Positions 12,955-25,415 of a stretch of DNA of 64,000 bases are shown piece after piece. A model generated the notes under the pieces. The model ran no database searches and had not been told where the DNA came from. It saw only the letters and a program-made list of their open reading frames with translations. This stretch comes from Channa striata (taxonomy: Eukaryota > Chordata > Actinopteri > Anabantiformes > Channidae). Both the position numbers and the translations under genes were made by a program. The stretch covers positions 14,831,837-14,895,836 of the forward strand of contig CM065175.1 in the NCBI GenBank assembly GCA_033026295.1, in the 5' to 3' direction. How positions within the stretch are numbered: position 1 is the first letter of the stretch; each line of letters begins with the position of its first letter.

Positions 12955-13085
12955 TTTGCTTTTATCCAAAGGGACTTAAATATAAGTAGAAGAGATCAGG
13001 GACAACTTTTAGAGGTTCGGTGTCTTGCCCAAGGACATTTGTAGCCAAGAAGTCAAATCACTGACCCTTTGAGCTTTAAGTTGTG
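12955..13085 (-). mobile_element. Degraded tRNA-type fish SINE
   Basis: Read on the minus strand, it carries a block close to GTCCTTGGGCAAGACAC and ends in TTTGGATAAAAGC. Both are words of a SINE family widespread in teleosts (recognised from memory). The same family appears on the plus strand near 16318 and 50240. It is degenerate, and no target-site duplication was identified. Confidence 0.7.
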
Positions 13086-14790
13086 TTGTAGTGATCATGA
13101 AAATCTTTAAAGTGAAACACACACATTGTTTAAAGTGGTGTTTTTTGGTGTTTATGTGACTTTTAGCTGACAGTAAAAAGGTTAAAGGTTTGACATCACA
13201 GTTCTTTAGCATTATCAGCAGACACAGAGAGGCACCTAACTACTTCCGCATTTAATACTCCGACATCACCAATAGCATCATGGGATTAGACCAAGTTGTT
13301 TAGGGGGGTGCATGGGTTGTGTATTCATTATTGTTTTGCTTGAGCTATATGCGTCCAACATTTTAACGGTTTCTAGAGGATGGTGGTGATTGTTTTGAAT
13401 ATTTAATAATTATAATAACTTATTGTGATTTACCGGTTGGTGGTACCTGTACAGAGAATTGTTTAATGTGAGCAGAGCTAGACTGAAGAGGGCAATGAAG
13501 CGCTAGTTCATGATCATCCCAGTAGAATGAGGGAGTGCAGGTTTGTGCACATTGTTTTTCTTCCTCATTTTGTTTTATGTGTATCTCGGTGGGACAACTA
13601 GAACAAAACGTTAGTTTTATGAGTCTGCCTCCTACCATATTACTAACCACTTAGTTGAAGCTACACCACAGTGTTCTTCTATTTTTTAACAGTTTTCAAG
13701 TTTAGAGGGAAGCAGCCACCCTATTATGCTTAAATAAGGGCAGATGGCTGTTTGATGAGAAGATGTGTTAAAGTAAATGGAAAATTATTCTCAATGATGG
13801 CTTTGAAGTTATGTGTACAGCAACCATAAAATAGTCTATAGCACGCAATATCATATTTAAACCTGACAAGGTGTGGAAATTGATGGATTTCAGGCAATTT
13901 GTTGTTACTTTTGGCCCTTTGATAGGATTTGTTGACAATAAGAAACTAGAGAACATAAACAGTCACATCTCAAAATGGCCACAAGGGAGCAGGATTTGCT
14001 CAAAGGTTTGCCTTTGAAAAAACATCAGACTCTCTGTGCTGATTGTGCAACTGAAAATATGTGGCAGGTTTTGTTTCATTTTTAAGAAGTTAAACCAACA
14101 TCATGCAGGCACAGCTCAGGAAAATATTAAAGTGGGAGTATATCAACTATAAAACCTAAGTGAGTTTATTTTTAACTTGATTTTGTACATGCTCAAAACC
14201 AAGTTTACTTCTGCAGGATAGTGTGTGGATGGTTCATGCTGCTACACTCTGACCATATTTGCTGAGCATTCATATTCTACTCAAGCATTCATAGTTACAT
14301 TCCCGGAGAACTAACTACCTCTTAAGGCCAGAGGCTGCATCCAAAAGCGACAGCAGGTCAACTTCAGCAAGAATAGTCTTCAGCAAAGATAACAGTCTTT
14401 ACTATTATTTAAGCAAAGGAGATTTCAGGTTTTCACACACTTTGGCATAGTAGAACTTTACCCAGCTGAAAAATTAGTTTTCTGTCAAACTATTATTCTT
14501 ATGGATAATAAAAGTGGGTCTCAATGTGTGACATACTCAGGACTAAGTGTGTAACCTGTTCACTGGGGTGACTGAACGTGACCTTAATTTGATTAAGCTC
14601 TGTTCATGCTCTCAGTTCATGTTGACATCAATGATCAAGTCAAAGCAGTAAATACACAATAAAATCAATAAAGGACAAAATCTGATAAATTCACTTTTAA
14701 CTGGATGACTCCGTAACAATTACCTGGACATATTTCAGGCTGCTCTTGGTGTTTCTGCGGAAGTTGTGTTTGCCGTCAGGTTAAACGGTA

Positions 14791-14902
14791 ACTGTGTGTG
14801 TGTGTGTGTGTGTGTGACCTTGTTTCTCCATCGTCTTTGTGTGTGTGTGTGTGTGTGTGAGACCTTGTTTCTCCATCGTCGTGTGTGTGTGTGTGTGTAT
14901 GT
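14791..14902. repeat. Compound minisatellite of (GT)n and a 20-nt spacer
   Basis: Three (GT)n runs (about 14791-14815, 14838-14860 and 14881-14898) are separated by two nearly identical spacers reading GACCTTGTTTCTCCATCGTC or a close variant. The unit is thus a GT run plus a unique 20-nt segment, tandemly repeated. It lies about 110 bp upstream of the likely macc1 promoter. Confidence 0.9.
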
Positions 14903-15004
14903 GTGACCTCCACGCTCATGCTTATCACAAAACTCTGCCTCCAGTCGAAACCGCAGGTAACTATCGCTCAGTTTCAGGTGTGCCAAGTCTCGTGCGTAAA
15001 CAAA

Positions 15005-15165
15005 GTGGTGCATTGTGGGAACTGTAGTTACTTCCTGCCAGAGGCCCCTCCCCCGCCGGGGACCCTGCGTCAGTGGGAACTCTCAGTGACCGAGAGCCGC
15101 CGGAGTGACGAAGTGAGTAAACGATAGTGGATCGTCAACGTGAAAGATCCCACGGCGACGGTGAG
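15005..15165 (+). promoter_or_regulatory. macc1: Probable macc1 promoter and noncoding exon 1
   Basis: A short GC- and CpG-rich island in AT-rich surroundings, with the ZNF143-type and ETS sites at its left edge and no TATA box. Two good splice donors follow: GTGAGT at 15113 and GTGAGA at 15161. Either would end an untranslated first exon that splices to the coding exon at 17052. The link to macc1 is inferred from strand, distance and lack of another nearby gene. Confidence 0.55.
15010..15028 (-). promoter_or_regulatory. ZNF143/THAP11-type promoter site
   Basis: The minus strand reads ACTACAGTTCCCACAATGC, matching the consensus ACTACAnnTCCCAnnATGC. This long motif is bound by ZNF143 with THAP11/HCFC1 at many vertebrate TATA-less promoters. 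An ETS core (GGAAGT on the minus strand, 15030-15035) is adjacent. Confidence 0.8.
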
Positions 15166-15964
15166 ATCGAGCTTTGCTTTCTTTGTCTTTTGATTCCTGC
15201 TCTTATTAATAAACTATATGATTTATTAATATGTAACGCACCTGTTCACTGATATCTGCCTGCGTGTCCGGCGGCGGTTGTAACTGTGGAAGTTGTTTCT
15301 GTCTGAATCTTTGCTGCCGAGTATTGCTCTATTTTGGGTTATTAATAATTGTAAGTCATCTTTGGAAACATGTTGAAATGATAGTATGTAAATATGAAAT
15401 CAACAGTGAGAATGAAGACAGACTTTTCCTCAGGGACGGTGCGGAAAAACCGGCCTCTGTGTCATAGGCTTGACAGGACCAACCTGTTTTTGTGCACTGG
15501 TGTAAGAAAGCAGATTATTAATGAGTGACTCAGTGCGGCAGGTCATGAATGGGCAGCGGCCTTTCACGCAAACAAGTGACAGACTCAAGAGTTCCGCCTT
15601 TATTCCACGTTTGGAAAACACAGCTGAGACTCAACAGTAACTTTACTGGTTGGGCAGGGATTTGTTATTGTCGTTGTCACCGTGTTTCAAAATGCATGTG
15701 GGCTTATAGAAAACGTCAGGGCTGTAATCTGCCTATTATTTTCTTGGTGAATCATGTGGAAGTGAACCGTGTTTGTCACAATAACAAGTGACATAGTCAG
15801 ATTGCTTGTTCTGTCTGGCCAGTTAAAAAAAAAAACACGGCTGACATTCACAGAGGACAAAGTTTTCTCTTAGGAAGACCAGAGCGGAAGAAGCCAGTAT
15901 TTCTATTTGAGCTAGTAAATACATTCTGTAAAAAAAAAGTATGAAAATTGTTGCTGATTCATTT

Positions 15965-16957
15965 TCGGTTTAATAAAAAATGCATAATTACTTCATACCT
16001 TATAAACATGATTACATATAAAATGTATTTGGATTATACATCAAAAGACACAAATGATGAAACTTGATAAATGCGATGTAAAAAATATTTGCACATTTTA
16101 AATTTGATGTGAGGAAAACGTGAGACAGAAGTATGAAAAACTTGTACAGTGCTAAAGCAACACCTGGCGGAACATATATCTCAACTAATTAGGTTAATTG
16201 GTAACAGGGTTGGTTTTAGGAAGACCATCATAGACAAGTTGAGTCTATATTCAGTAAGAACAGGACCAGGTTCATCACTGTGAAATAATCCATGTTTAAC
16301 TTATTGAGAAGTGAAAACATGAGGCAGTGAACCCCTAGTTGCTCCCGGTGGGCCAGATGAGCACCTTGCATGGCAGTCGAATGCACCAAAGTACTCTGTA
16401 AGTCGCTCTGGATAAAAGCATCTGCCAAATGACTAAATATAATTGTAAGAAATCACTGAATGGGCTCCGACAATTATTGTCAGTGAACATGTTTTTCACT
16501 GCGTCCTACTTCACAAAGGAAAAAACATATATAAACCAAACACCTTCTCTGAGCTCATTAAAGTGAAGTGAAAAACTGTTTTGTAGCCGGGTGAGGAAAA
16601 ATGTAAACTTTTGGAAATCATGTATGCTATGGCCTCCAGGCTAAAGGAATTATCAGACTTGTTACCAACAGTTGTTTGGAGAGCAAACCTTTTATATAGG
16701 GCAAAAATTACAGCGTTGTCAAGTAAGAGGTAATGCAACACAGCAGTAAACATGCCCCTGTCACAAGTTTTATAAAATTCAAAATGATCAGATATTTTTA
16801 AAATAAAACATAACATTTCTGAGTTCCAACATTTGATATGTTTATATGTTTTACGTTCTGACAAGCAAAAATAGGTTCTAAATTTTTTGCCAAACATTGT
16901 ATCTGCTTTAGATTTACATTTTACTCAGTGCCCAACTTCTCTGAAAATGGGGTTGTA
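15965..16957 (+). mobile_element. Relic of a Tc1-like DNA transposon, internally deleted
   Basis: Several stretches match, in order, an abundant fish Tc1/mariner element that I know from memory. They include AGGTTAATTGGTAACAGG near 16190, GGGCTCCGACAATTATTGTC near 16461, a block near 16735-16765, and the right end GGGGTTGTA at 16949-16957. Most of the transposase region is deleted, and what remains is full of stops and frameshifts. The left inverted terminal repeat is not recognisable, so the left edge is approximate. A SINE fragment interrupts it. Confidence 0.8.
16318..16432 (+). mobile_element. Fish SINE fragment nested in the Tc1-like relic
   Basis: It contains CCTAGTTGCTCCCGGTGG and the family tail GTAAGTCGCTCTGGATAAAA, followed by a poorly conserved AT-rich end. 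Transposon-like sequence is present on both sides (AGGTTCATCACTGTGAA to the left, AAATCACTGAATGGGCTCC to the right), so the SINE inserted after the transposon. Confidence 0.8.
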
Positions 16958-17059
16958 CATCAGGGCCCATAGTTATATTGGTTCAGAAATCTTTATAGAC
17001 TTGTGAAAGGAACAGAGAAAGACATTTTTTAAATATTTTGTGTGTTTACAGATGAAAAT

Positions 17060-19934
17060 ATGGCAGTTGAAAGAACAAGATCCTTCTCTCGTGTCGGGAG
17101 TCTCATGCGGAGCAGATCTGAGGGGACACTGATTGATCTGGATGACAGTGACTTAACAAGCAACAATCTAAATGGTGAAATTCCTGTTTTAGGTACAAGT
17201 ATCTTTTTTGTCAATAAGAAAAATTGTTAGTACAATTAACAGGGTTCTAACCAAATTCTGATATGTTGCCAGGTGGTTATGCGACACGAATCACACCGAG
17301 CTCTGAAAATCCATCTCGGACAAAGAATCCCTTTTGGAACAAGCTATCAGGATCGAACCCTTTCTTAGATGATATTGTACACAGCAGCACAGATGGAAAT
17401 ACTTCCAACACATCAAATCTAAAACTAGACAATGAAAAACATTTTTACTCTAATAACGATGATGGCAGCAGCACCTCGTCAGATGAAGGAAACGTGGGGA
17501 ACTTTTTGGAGAACAAGCACAGAGTTACCAAAGGATCTGGGAGATGGAAGAGTACCTCAGATATTCTGGACAATCTGGAGAGAAAGACGCTGAAAAAGGA
17601 GAACAGCTTCAAACCACCTGGGCCAGTGCTGAACCCAGATTTTGAATGGCTAAAGAATGACAGAGAGGCCTATAAGATGGCCTGGCTGAGCCACAGGCAG
17701 CTAACCCGCTCATGCCTGGACCTAAATCTGATGAGCCAGAGTCCAGGCTGGGCTCAGACCCAGGCCACTGACTTCCAGGTTATCTCCAGGATAGGCGACA
17801 GCGGAGGCTCGGTACAGTTGCCGGACTTAGAAGTTAGCGTCCATGTCCCAGCAAATCACGTTGCTCCTGGAGAAATCCAGGAGGTTACACTCAGAGCAAC
17901 GCTGGACCCTCCTCCTGGTCTCAATAACAACTACATGACCACCATGAGTCCACTTCTGGAGGTGATCCTCAGCAGCATCAACACAAAGGAGTGTATAACG
18001 CTGGAGATGAAGCTGTCTGGGGAGGTGAAGAGTGACCCGTTAAGTCAGGTGATGACTACAGTGGTTGGGTTGGTGTCCAACAAAAGGGAGGGACCGTATC
18101 TCAAAGTCAAAGACTGTTACATTTACAAGAACACCATGCAGATAAAGCTCCAGGACCTAAAGACTCATTTTTATGTAATTGCAGTTGCAGAAGCCTCTGC
18201 AGTCCAGTCTCCTGCTACATCAGTGTGGGATTACCTGGACCGCCAAATCACTGTAGCGCTGTATGGTCCCAGGTACATTCATCCATCTTTCAAGGTTGTG
18301 ATAGTGGTCTGCTGTCATGAAGACGTTCCACCAAAGCTCCCATTTTCAGATGTCTGCAGGGGAAACAAAAACCTGCCTCCGCTTGTGCTGCAGCTCTGGG
18401 GAAAACATCATTTTAAACCAGACAAAGTTAATGACCTGCATGTCAGCGTTAGCGTCGCAGACTCAACGTTCGTACTCAAACCTGAGGACAAACTGAAAAA
18501 AGTCCGACAAAGTCGACTCAAAATAGGAACAGTTTTGTATCTACCAGTTGCATTATCTTGCTCTAGTAATTCTGAAATTAATCCATTTAAATTAGATTTA
18601 CAAGTGGAGGAATCAAACGCTGCAGTTGTCAGACATTTCCAGGTGGCTTCCTCTCCTGTAGCTCCCATAAGATTAGAAAAACGAGAATTAAGGAAGATGG
18701 AGAAGAACACAGAAATGACTAGAGCCTCGCCTATTCCTGAAGAAAGTGTTACAGAGTCCTCTAAATTTGAAGACAGACCTGTGAACCTCCAGTGGTATGG
18801 TGTCGTCCTAAAGTCCGTGTTCCGTCACCCTCATGTAGACTACCTTCTGGAGTACTTCAAGGGGGACACCGTGGCTCTCCTTTCCAGAGAGACCGTCCGT
18901 TCAGTGGGAAACTCAAAAGTAAAGGAGTGGTATGTAGCATTCCTCCGAGGCAGGATTGGTTTGGTTCACTGTAAAAATGTCAAAGTCATCACCAGAGACC
19001 AGGTGATTGACTTCAGCGGCATTCAAATCACCACACAGGTCCTCTTGGACAACATGACTCTGCCCTTCAAGAAGCTTACTTACATGTACTCTGCCATCCA
19101 GACCATGGTCACTGAGCACATTACTAGCTGGAGAGATTTAGCTGATGCTTTGGGGTACAACAACCTGTCGCTGGCCGCCATCACACGGAGGCAGGCAGAG
19201 ACTGAAGCTGATAAGGTGGCCTGTGTTTTGGAAAAGCTTAAGGAAGACTGTCACGCTGACAAGAACCGGAAAAAGTTTCTGCATGAGCTCATGGTGGTAA
19301 GTAGAGACAAATGCTGTATTTCTTATAAATGCATCTTACGGAGGAGGAAGGAAATATTAAATGTTTCAATGAAGAGTTTTCTGACATCTTTATTTCTGTT
19401 TTCGACCTAGGGTCTACTGAAAATGGACTCTGTGAATCTTGTTGCTCAGCTGATTCAGAACACAGTCATCCTGTCCACGGCTGTGGAGCTCGGGGTTCGA
19501 TGGCGAGAGCTCACAGAGAAGATGGGAAAACTCTCCAGCGCTCAGATAGCCGGCTATGAGGCGCCACACCGAGGGAAGAATGGCGAAGTGGGTGCCCAGG
19601 TTAGTTTCACAGCATTCACTGAAACAGCAAGTAAACGTTTACCTGCTGCATTACATAATCCAGTGCTTACTCCGTAACTGTAATACAGTTAATCTGAGTG
19701 ATCTATCTGATTCCTCCTGCTCTGTTTCAGTCGATGTGGAAGCCTGCCTATGACTTCCTGTACTCATGGAGTCTGCGATATGGAGACAGCTACAGGGACA
19801 TGATCCAGGATCTCCACCTGGTCCTAGACAAAATGAAAAACCCCCCGACCAGGGAATGGAGGCAGCTGACCGGTGCCCTTGTCACAGCAACCTGTCTCGA
19901 CGTCTTTAGAGCCTCTGTTCTCCCGAAAAGCTAA
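17060..19934 (+). CDS. macc1: MACC1-like adaptor (ZU5, UPA, SH3, death-like domains)
   Basis: Four coding exons, 17060-17192, 17273-19296, 19411-19599 and 19731-19934, give 849 residues, against about 852 in human MACC1. All junctions are GT-AG and in phase; a Gly codon is split between the first two. The exon with the ATG begins at 17052 after TTTACAG. Visible parts are two NPF motifs (63-65, 73-75), a ZU5 domain at about 220-355, a UPA-like middle, an SH3 domain at about 548-617 (EYFKGDTVALL, KEWYVAFLRGRIGLVH), and a C-terminal death-domain-like region from about 635. In mammals MACC1 promotes MET expression and HGF signalling and is linked to endocytic factors through its NPF motifs. SH3YL1-type proteins are excluded by the ZU5 region and overall collinearity. 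Confidence 0.95.
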
Positions 19935-20600
19935 ACTCTACTGATGACAGCAGCCACAAAGCAATGAGGTTTGATAAATGTTACTGTAACACTTGACTGT
20001 CCACTGAGGGATGAAGTTATTTGTGGAGAGCGCTGTAGGATCGACTGTAGAGCTGAAAGGCTTTGTTTGGTTTCTTCCTCCTTATGTTACTAAGCATTAG
20101 AATCAACTTTATTAAAGTTGAATCAAGTATTTGCACCGGATGCAAAGATCTTATTCTTGCAATTGCTGAGCTGTGAAGGAAAGTCACTTCATCTCACAAA
20201 CTAAAGTCAGTGAAATATTGTTTGTCACTCTGTCCATGTGTATGTGTGTCCATTCAAATGTGAGTAAAATCATTTTCAGTTTTCTTGATTTCTTGGTTAC
20301 GTTTTCATTATTTAAATCGTACCATGTAGTTATTATAGTACATATTTCTGCCAGTATGCATTACCTGAACAGAACACAGTACATCTAAATTTTCTTTATT
20401 GAATTTGTTTGCTTGTATTTTAAACTATGTTAAGCTTACTTCCACGTTTCTTTGTATGGTTTCACATATTACTTTAATAATGTTACCTATTCAACTGAAA
20501 GTCACACGTTATATTGTGGATCTTATTATGTTTGTTTGAGTGGCTGTTTCTAGTTTTCAGTACAGAAGACCAATAAATGTGAACACTGTTGCTGACTTAA
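19935..20600 (+). other. macc1: macc1 3' untranslated region
   Basis: AT-rich noncoding sequence after the TAA at 19932-19934. The first canonical AATAAA is at 20572-20577; an ATTAAA variant lies near 20110. A short inverted repeat of TCAACTTT and AAAGTTGA lies near 20103-20121. Confidence 0.65.
20572..20577 (+). terminator. macc1: macc1 poly(A) signal AATAAA
   Basis: The first canonical hexamer after the macc1 stop, about 640 nt downstream. Confidence 0.6.
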
Positions 20601-23402
20601 AATCTTAAAAATTTCAATACATTAACATATATTTACTGTAAGTTTGTTACTAAAAAAAACCAAAGTGAACATTTTCCTGATGCCAGTAAATAAGATTAAG
20701 TTAAGATGTTACATGTGTTAAGATGTTTAGATGCTACGTGTCTCATTATGTATTGTTTTTTTATACTGTAATATAACGTTTTAGATATGTAAAAAGCAGA
20801 AGAGTTTTTTTATTGTAACCGTTTAATGAATATGTAACATATTCATTGTTGTTGGATTCATGTCTTTATTGCCAAATCAAACCTGAGTGTTTAGAATGGT
20901 GCCTTTTACACAGACGTTCACTGAGTTCAGTCTTTTAATTCCTAGAACAAAACTATAACTGTAATTGTTAATAAAATCATGTTTAATACTTAAGTAAAGT
21001 TTGTAATTTTTCCACTTTAGTAGTAAATCACAGAATGGAAACAGAAAGGTTTTTCGGGTGCTTTTCATTGATTCTCTCTGTTTGCTTTTCCCTGTTTGCT
21101 TAGGCTGGTTTCAGTCCAAAGGATTGTGAGCTGGTTCTCTATCAAACACAGAACACAAAATACTGAACAAGCTTTACTTTGGCAAAAAGTCACCGCAGGA
21201 AAAGTAAATCAATTAAGGCAATGCAGTGAACAGATTCAATGTATGAGCTGAGAATAATTTTAAGACAGATGCATGTGACCCAGACTCAAACAGTGCTGGA
21301 TAATTCAGCAAGAGGCGGAAAGGAACAAAATATTGAACTTAGCCAAACAAAAAAGGATTTGTACATCATTAATCCGCAAGTCTATCAGAGAGACTGGAGT
21401 GACCTTCCAATTCCTCTTTGTGTTACGGCCAATTATTTCAAAACAGTGGATTTGTGGTGCTGTGATACTGACTAACTTTTTTTTCAACATCCGACTTGAT
21501 TAAATACCACTTGATTTAAATAAAATGTGACTGATAAACCTTTATTTATCTCTCTTTTAAAGCACATGACTATGCCCAGGTTTAAAGCAGGTAATGAACC
21601 TCTGCTCACTGCATCGTCCCACTGGGGGAACAGAAGGGACAAAGGTTCAGTGTTTAGATGATGGTTAAAAAAGGGTGAGGGTCAGTTCAGAGGAAGGATT
21701 CTCTTTCCAATTATCTATTTCATCCTCTGTCTCATACATGTGACTCGTCATAGATAAGAACTTAATAACTTATGAAGCAAACGCTGGTGATTAAATATCA
21801 ATACCGAAGCAGTTTCCCTTGACTGTGAACATCCTGTGCTCAGTACACAGTGTAAAAGGGTTTGATTACTTAAAAAAGATGTGTATTTATGTGTATATGC
21901 TTGATCCAATTGGGACTGATTACTAAATAATAAGTGGTGGAAATTGTTGGGATGTTTTTATTTAAGGCTGTATGTGCCTGCTTATTATTGACATATCGTA
22001 TGTGGTTTTTGCTGTCATATCAGGATACAAGCTGAAGGACTGAAACAGACAGACGCGGTCCTTACAGACCCTCATTTTTCAAATGCAACGAGGCATTAAA
22101 CTTTGCGACTAATGAAATGTGACCACTTTTGTTTCAGGAGCCTTTTATAGCAGCAAGCAGAATGTGAGACAGCGGATAACAGATTACTATTATGGATATT
22201 ATGAAAATTCCTGTTTGTCAGAGGGTTTTTAGTTTCATTTGTTATAGAAAATTTCAGGCTTTAAAGCTTTCACATTGATTTGGGTGAAAAAATTATTAAA
22301 CAATCAGTGTAAAAACTGTTATTTAAGACATATTTCACGTTTAGCCCCCTGCTGTCCACATGCGCATAATGGAATGAAAAAAAAATGAGTTTGTGGAAAT
22401 TATCAACCCAAAGGGTTGAAGTGGGAAAGTCATTATGTTGCCCTCTGATTTTGGAATGCAAAATTGAGAATCCAAATAAAAAGGAAAGATGTTTTATCAC
22501 ATTATTTAACAAAGTATAACTGAATCAAGAAAAATAAGGCCTCAGCATATGTGTCACGTTGTTGTTGATGCTTGTGGAAGAAATCTTCTTGTGTTGAATT
22601 GTTCAGATTATTTTCATTCAGTAAGTCTTTGTTCACAGTAATTATGGACACTGCCATTCTGAAGAATTCAAAACTCCGTTCTGTTTTGGAAAGAATTACT
22701 TTGCCCACTTTGTGTTTTTAGAAACCCACCCAGCCTATATATGAACCAAGAGATACAGTGTAAAACAGAAAAATCAACTCACAACCGAGTCACCACAACA
22801 TTTGGCCTTAAGCAATCAGTTTCTTTAGACATACCACATTTACTTACTCAGTTGCTGAGAGCAGACTGAAGTATGACTCATCTCACCATCATTTTTGCCC
22901 CACTTACCAGCAAACCACCGACTGTCCTCCTTTCCCACTTCATCTGCAAAAGTACATTTTTAGTTTCTGAAGGGCTGACTAAAGCACCTCTCCCCAAATC
23001 TAAGACAGCCTGGATTCAGTAAAACGGAATAATCAAAACAGAGATTATCACAGAGAACTGTCTGTGTTTATCCCCACAGCTTCTCCAGACGGCTGTGCTG
23101 TTTTGCCCCAAGCTCCAACGTGAGCCATTGCTGCACCTCATAACACATTAACACATTAACACATTAGGTGTCCTTGTCACTGATGCTGCTGGCAGACCTG
23201 TGCAAATACCAAATCCTGTTCTGAGTCAAGGAAAATGCGCATTGAGGTGCCACATGAACATCCCCTGACATCAGCGTGAGCATCAAATTATTATTAGTTT
23301 AGTTTAGGTTTTCCAAGTAGCTAAAAATGAACTAGCTGATTTACTACCAATGGCCACTGTTATTTCAATTTTCCTTGTAATTGTTCAAATTAATTACACA
23401 TT

Positions 23403-23442
23403 AATGGGATATAGACTTAAAACATACAGTCTATATCCCATT
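23403..23442. repeat. Perfect 15-bp inverted repeat with 10-nt loop
   Basis: AATGGGATATAGACT at 23403-23417 is the exact reverse complement of 23428-23442. The flanks are AT-rich with no obvious terminal repeats, so this may be a small MITE remnant or a chance cruciform. Confidence 0.9.
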
Positions 23443-25391
23443 TACTCTTCTTGATTACATACCTAATGTAGTTACATCTATACTGTATATCTTATATATA
23501 ACTCTCTCTATATATACATATATATAGTTATAATTATGATTATAGCTGTATACATTACAGTTGTGTTTTCAATGTATTCCACAATAGAACCCACAGTATA
23601 TTCAGTACACTTAGTCCAGTGGGTGGCGCCATTGTATTTTATTGGCTTGGTTTCAGTGCATGTGGACAGCTGATGTGTTATCAAAAACAAAACCCCTATT
23701 AGATAATTAAATAGCATAATAATGTTATGTGTCTTCTGTCTGATAGGAAACTAATTCAACAATAACAGGACAGATTTTCCTTGAGTAATGTAATTAATAA
23801 ACCAGGCAAATAAATAAACAACACTGTTGCACATTATCACAATTTACTGCGATTTCCAAAAATTTACATAACTTAAGATATCAAATAGGAAGCATGCACT
23901 GCAATAGAACTGCATTTTTTTGTTTTTAATTTCCTGATCAAACTATTTCCGCATTGACATAACCATGCAGCTATAAGAAAAGATGCTCACAGTCCAAACG
24001 GTTGACTGTGATTTCTGATCCAGCAGCCATGGGAGCCATCCACAAATCACTGTTATGAACAGAAGCATTCCTCTGTCCTCTAGGGTATATAAGCCTTCAT
24101 TTGGTTTGCCTCCATGATGTATGTTGAGGGCAAGAAGTCATTTAGCTTTCAATTTATTAGTCTGGTGATTTATGCATCCTGCAGAGGTAGTGTTGGTGTC
24201 TTCTACTGCACTATCCTCCACTCTCTTCTCGTTGCACCCTAATAATTTTGTAATTGATGATGTGAAAGCAGAGAAAGTTCAGCAATTAGAAGAGTTGGGT
24301 GAAAAACTATATCGGTTTCTGTGGCTGCACTTCGTTTATCACTTGTGTTTGAGTAAAGTAAAGAAATCAAGTGAAATTAAACGCTGAGACTACAGCAACT
24401 TGCACTGAAGTTAAACACCATGCAAATATTTTAAAAAGGAAAGATGGCTGCACCTACAGCACAATGCTGGACAAAAATCAGGAGTTTATTGACTCAACGG
24501 CTTTTTAAACGTCCTTACTAATGCATGATACAACCGAACACAATACTCTTAAGATCATCTGCAAATCTACAAAAAAATTCTGCTATTGTAGCACGTAAAC
24601 CTGCAACAGTTTGTATGTTTCCAGTTTTAGCTGAAAAGGTTTGTGGTGTGTGTTACAAGGTGTCGATTGTTGCCCAGAGCTCAATGCCTTTCTTCTGACT
24701 AACAGCCTGCTTGGAGCCTCTTCCCATGACCACCGCTGGGAAGGAGGAAGCTCTGTTACCAAATGACTCACAGGGAAAAAAAACAACCTGAAGTGTTTGG
24801 CAGCATTCAGAGCAGCTTTGTGAGTAATCACCATCCAGATCCTTGGACACCTCGCTTTGCTTTCACTCTCACTTTTTCCATCAACCAACCTCACAGAAAC
24901 GGGGTTCTGTCATGGCAGGATAGATAGATAAAGATTAAGGAAAATTAGAAGACATAAATAAGCCGAGCTCCTCTGATAAACATCGGCATCTGCACGTCAG
25001 ACCACAACAAACTGTCTGATTTACAACTTTCAGTGGAATCACGGCATTGTCTTTCTCCAGCTCGTTCTGTTAGTGGATGAGTTTATTTTTGTTGATATGA
25101 TCCCATCTTGAAGCAAAAATGAAAAAAACTTTTATCAGGTGCACCGTGATGGTGTGGTGTGGGGGAGGTGCAACAAGCGTGTCTGCTGACAGGTCTGATG
25201 TACCAACTGTGACACCCCGAGCTTGTCAGTGATCTAAAAACCAGATGGAGGAGGGCTGGGAATTAGTCATGGGAATGTTTAGGATTGCTGCACATTTTGA
25301 TAATGCGCACTTACTGAGCTTGTAGTCATTCTTAATAATGTTCTTTTCCTAAAAAGTGAAAAATTCTTGACCTTGTAAGGCCATTTTAAAC

Positions 25392-25415
25392 GTATATATA
25401 TATATATATATATAT
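25392..25415. repeat. TA dinucleotide repeat
   Basis: An uninterrupted alternating TA run of about 24 nt. Confidence 0.9.

Larger units (their letters stand above)
9000..14780. other. Intergenic region sp8-macc1
   Basis: AT-rich sequence with no recognisable gene. It holds a degraded SINE (12955-13085), a 10-bp inverted repeat at 9635-9655, and one GC-richer, exon-like stretch at 11300-11640. ABCB5 and ITGB8, which lie between MACC1 and SP8 in human, have no trace that I can recognise. Confidence 0.6.

Noticed and set aside
19297..19410. Open frame continuing past the macc1 large exon
   Set aside because: GTAAGT at 19297 and CCTAG at 19410 bound an intron; the spliced product restores the family sequence LKMD.
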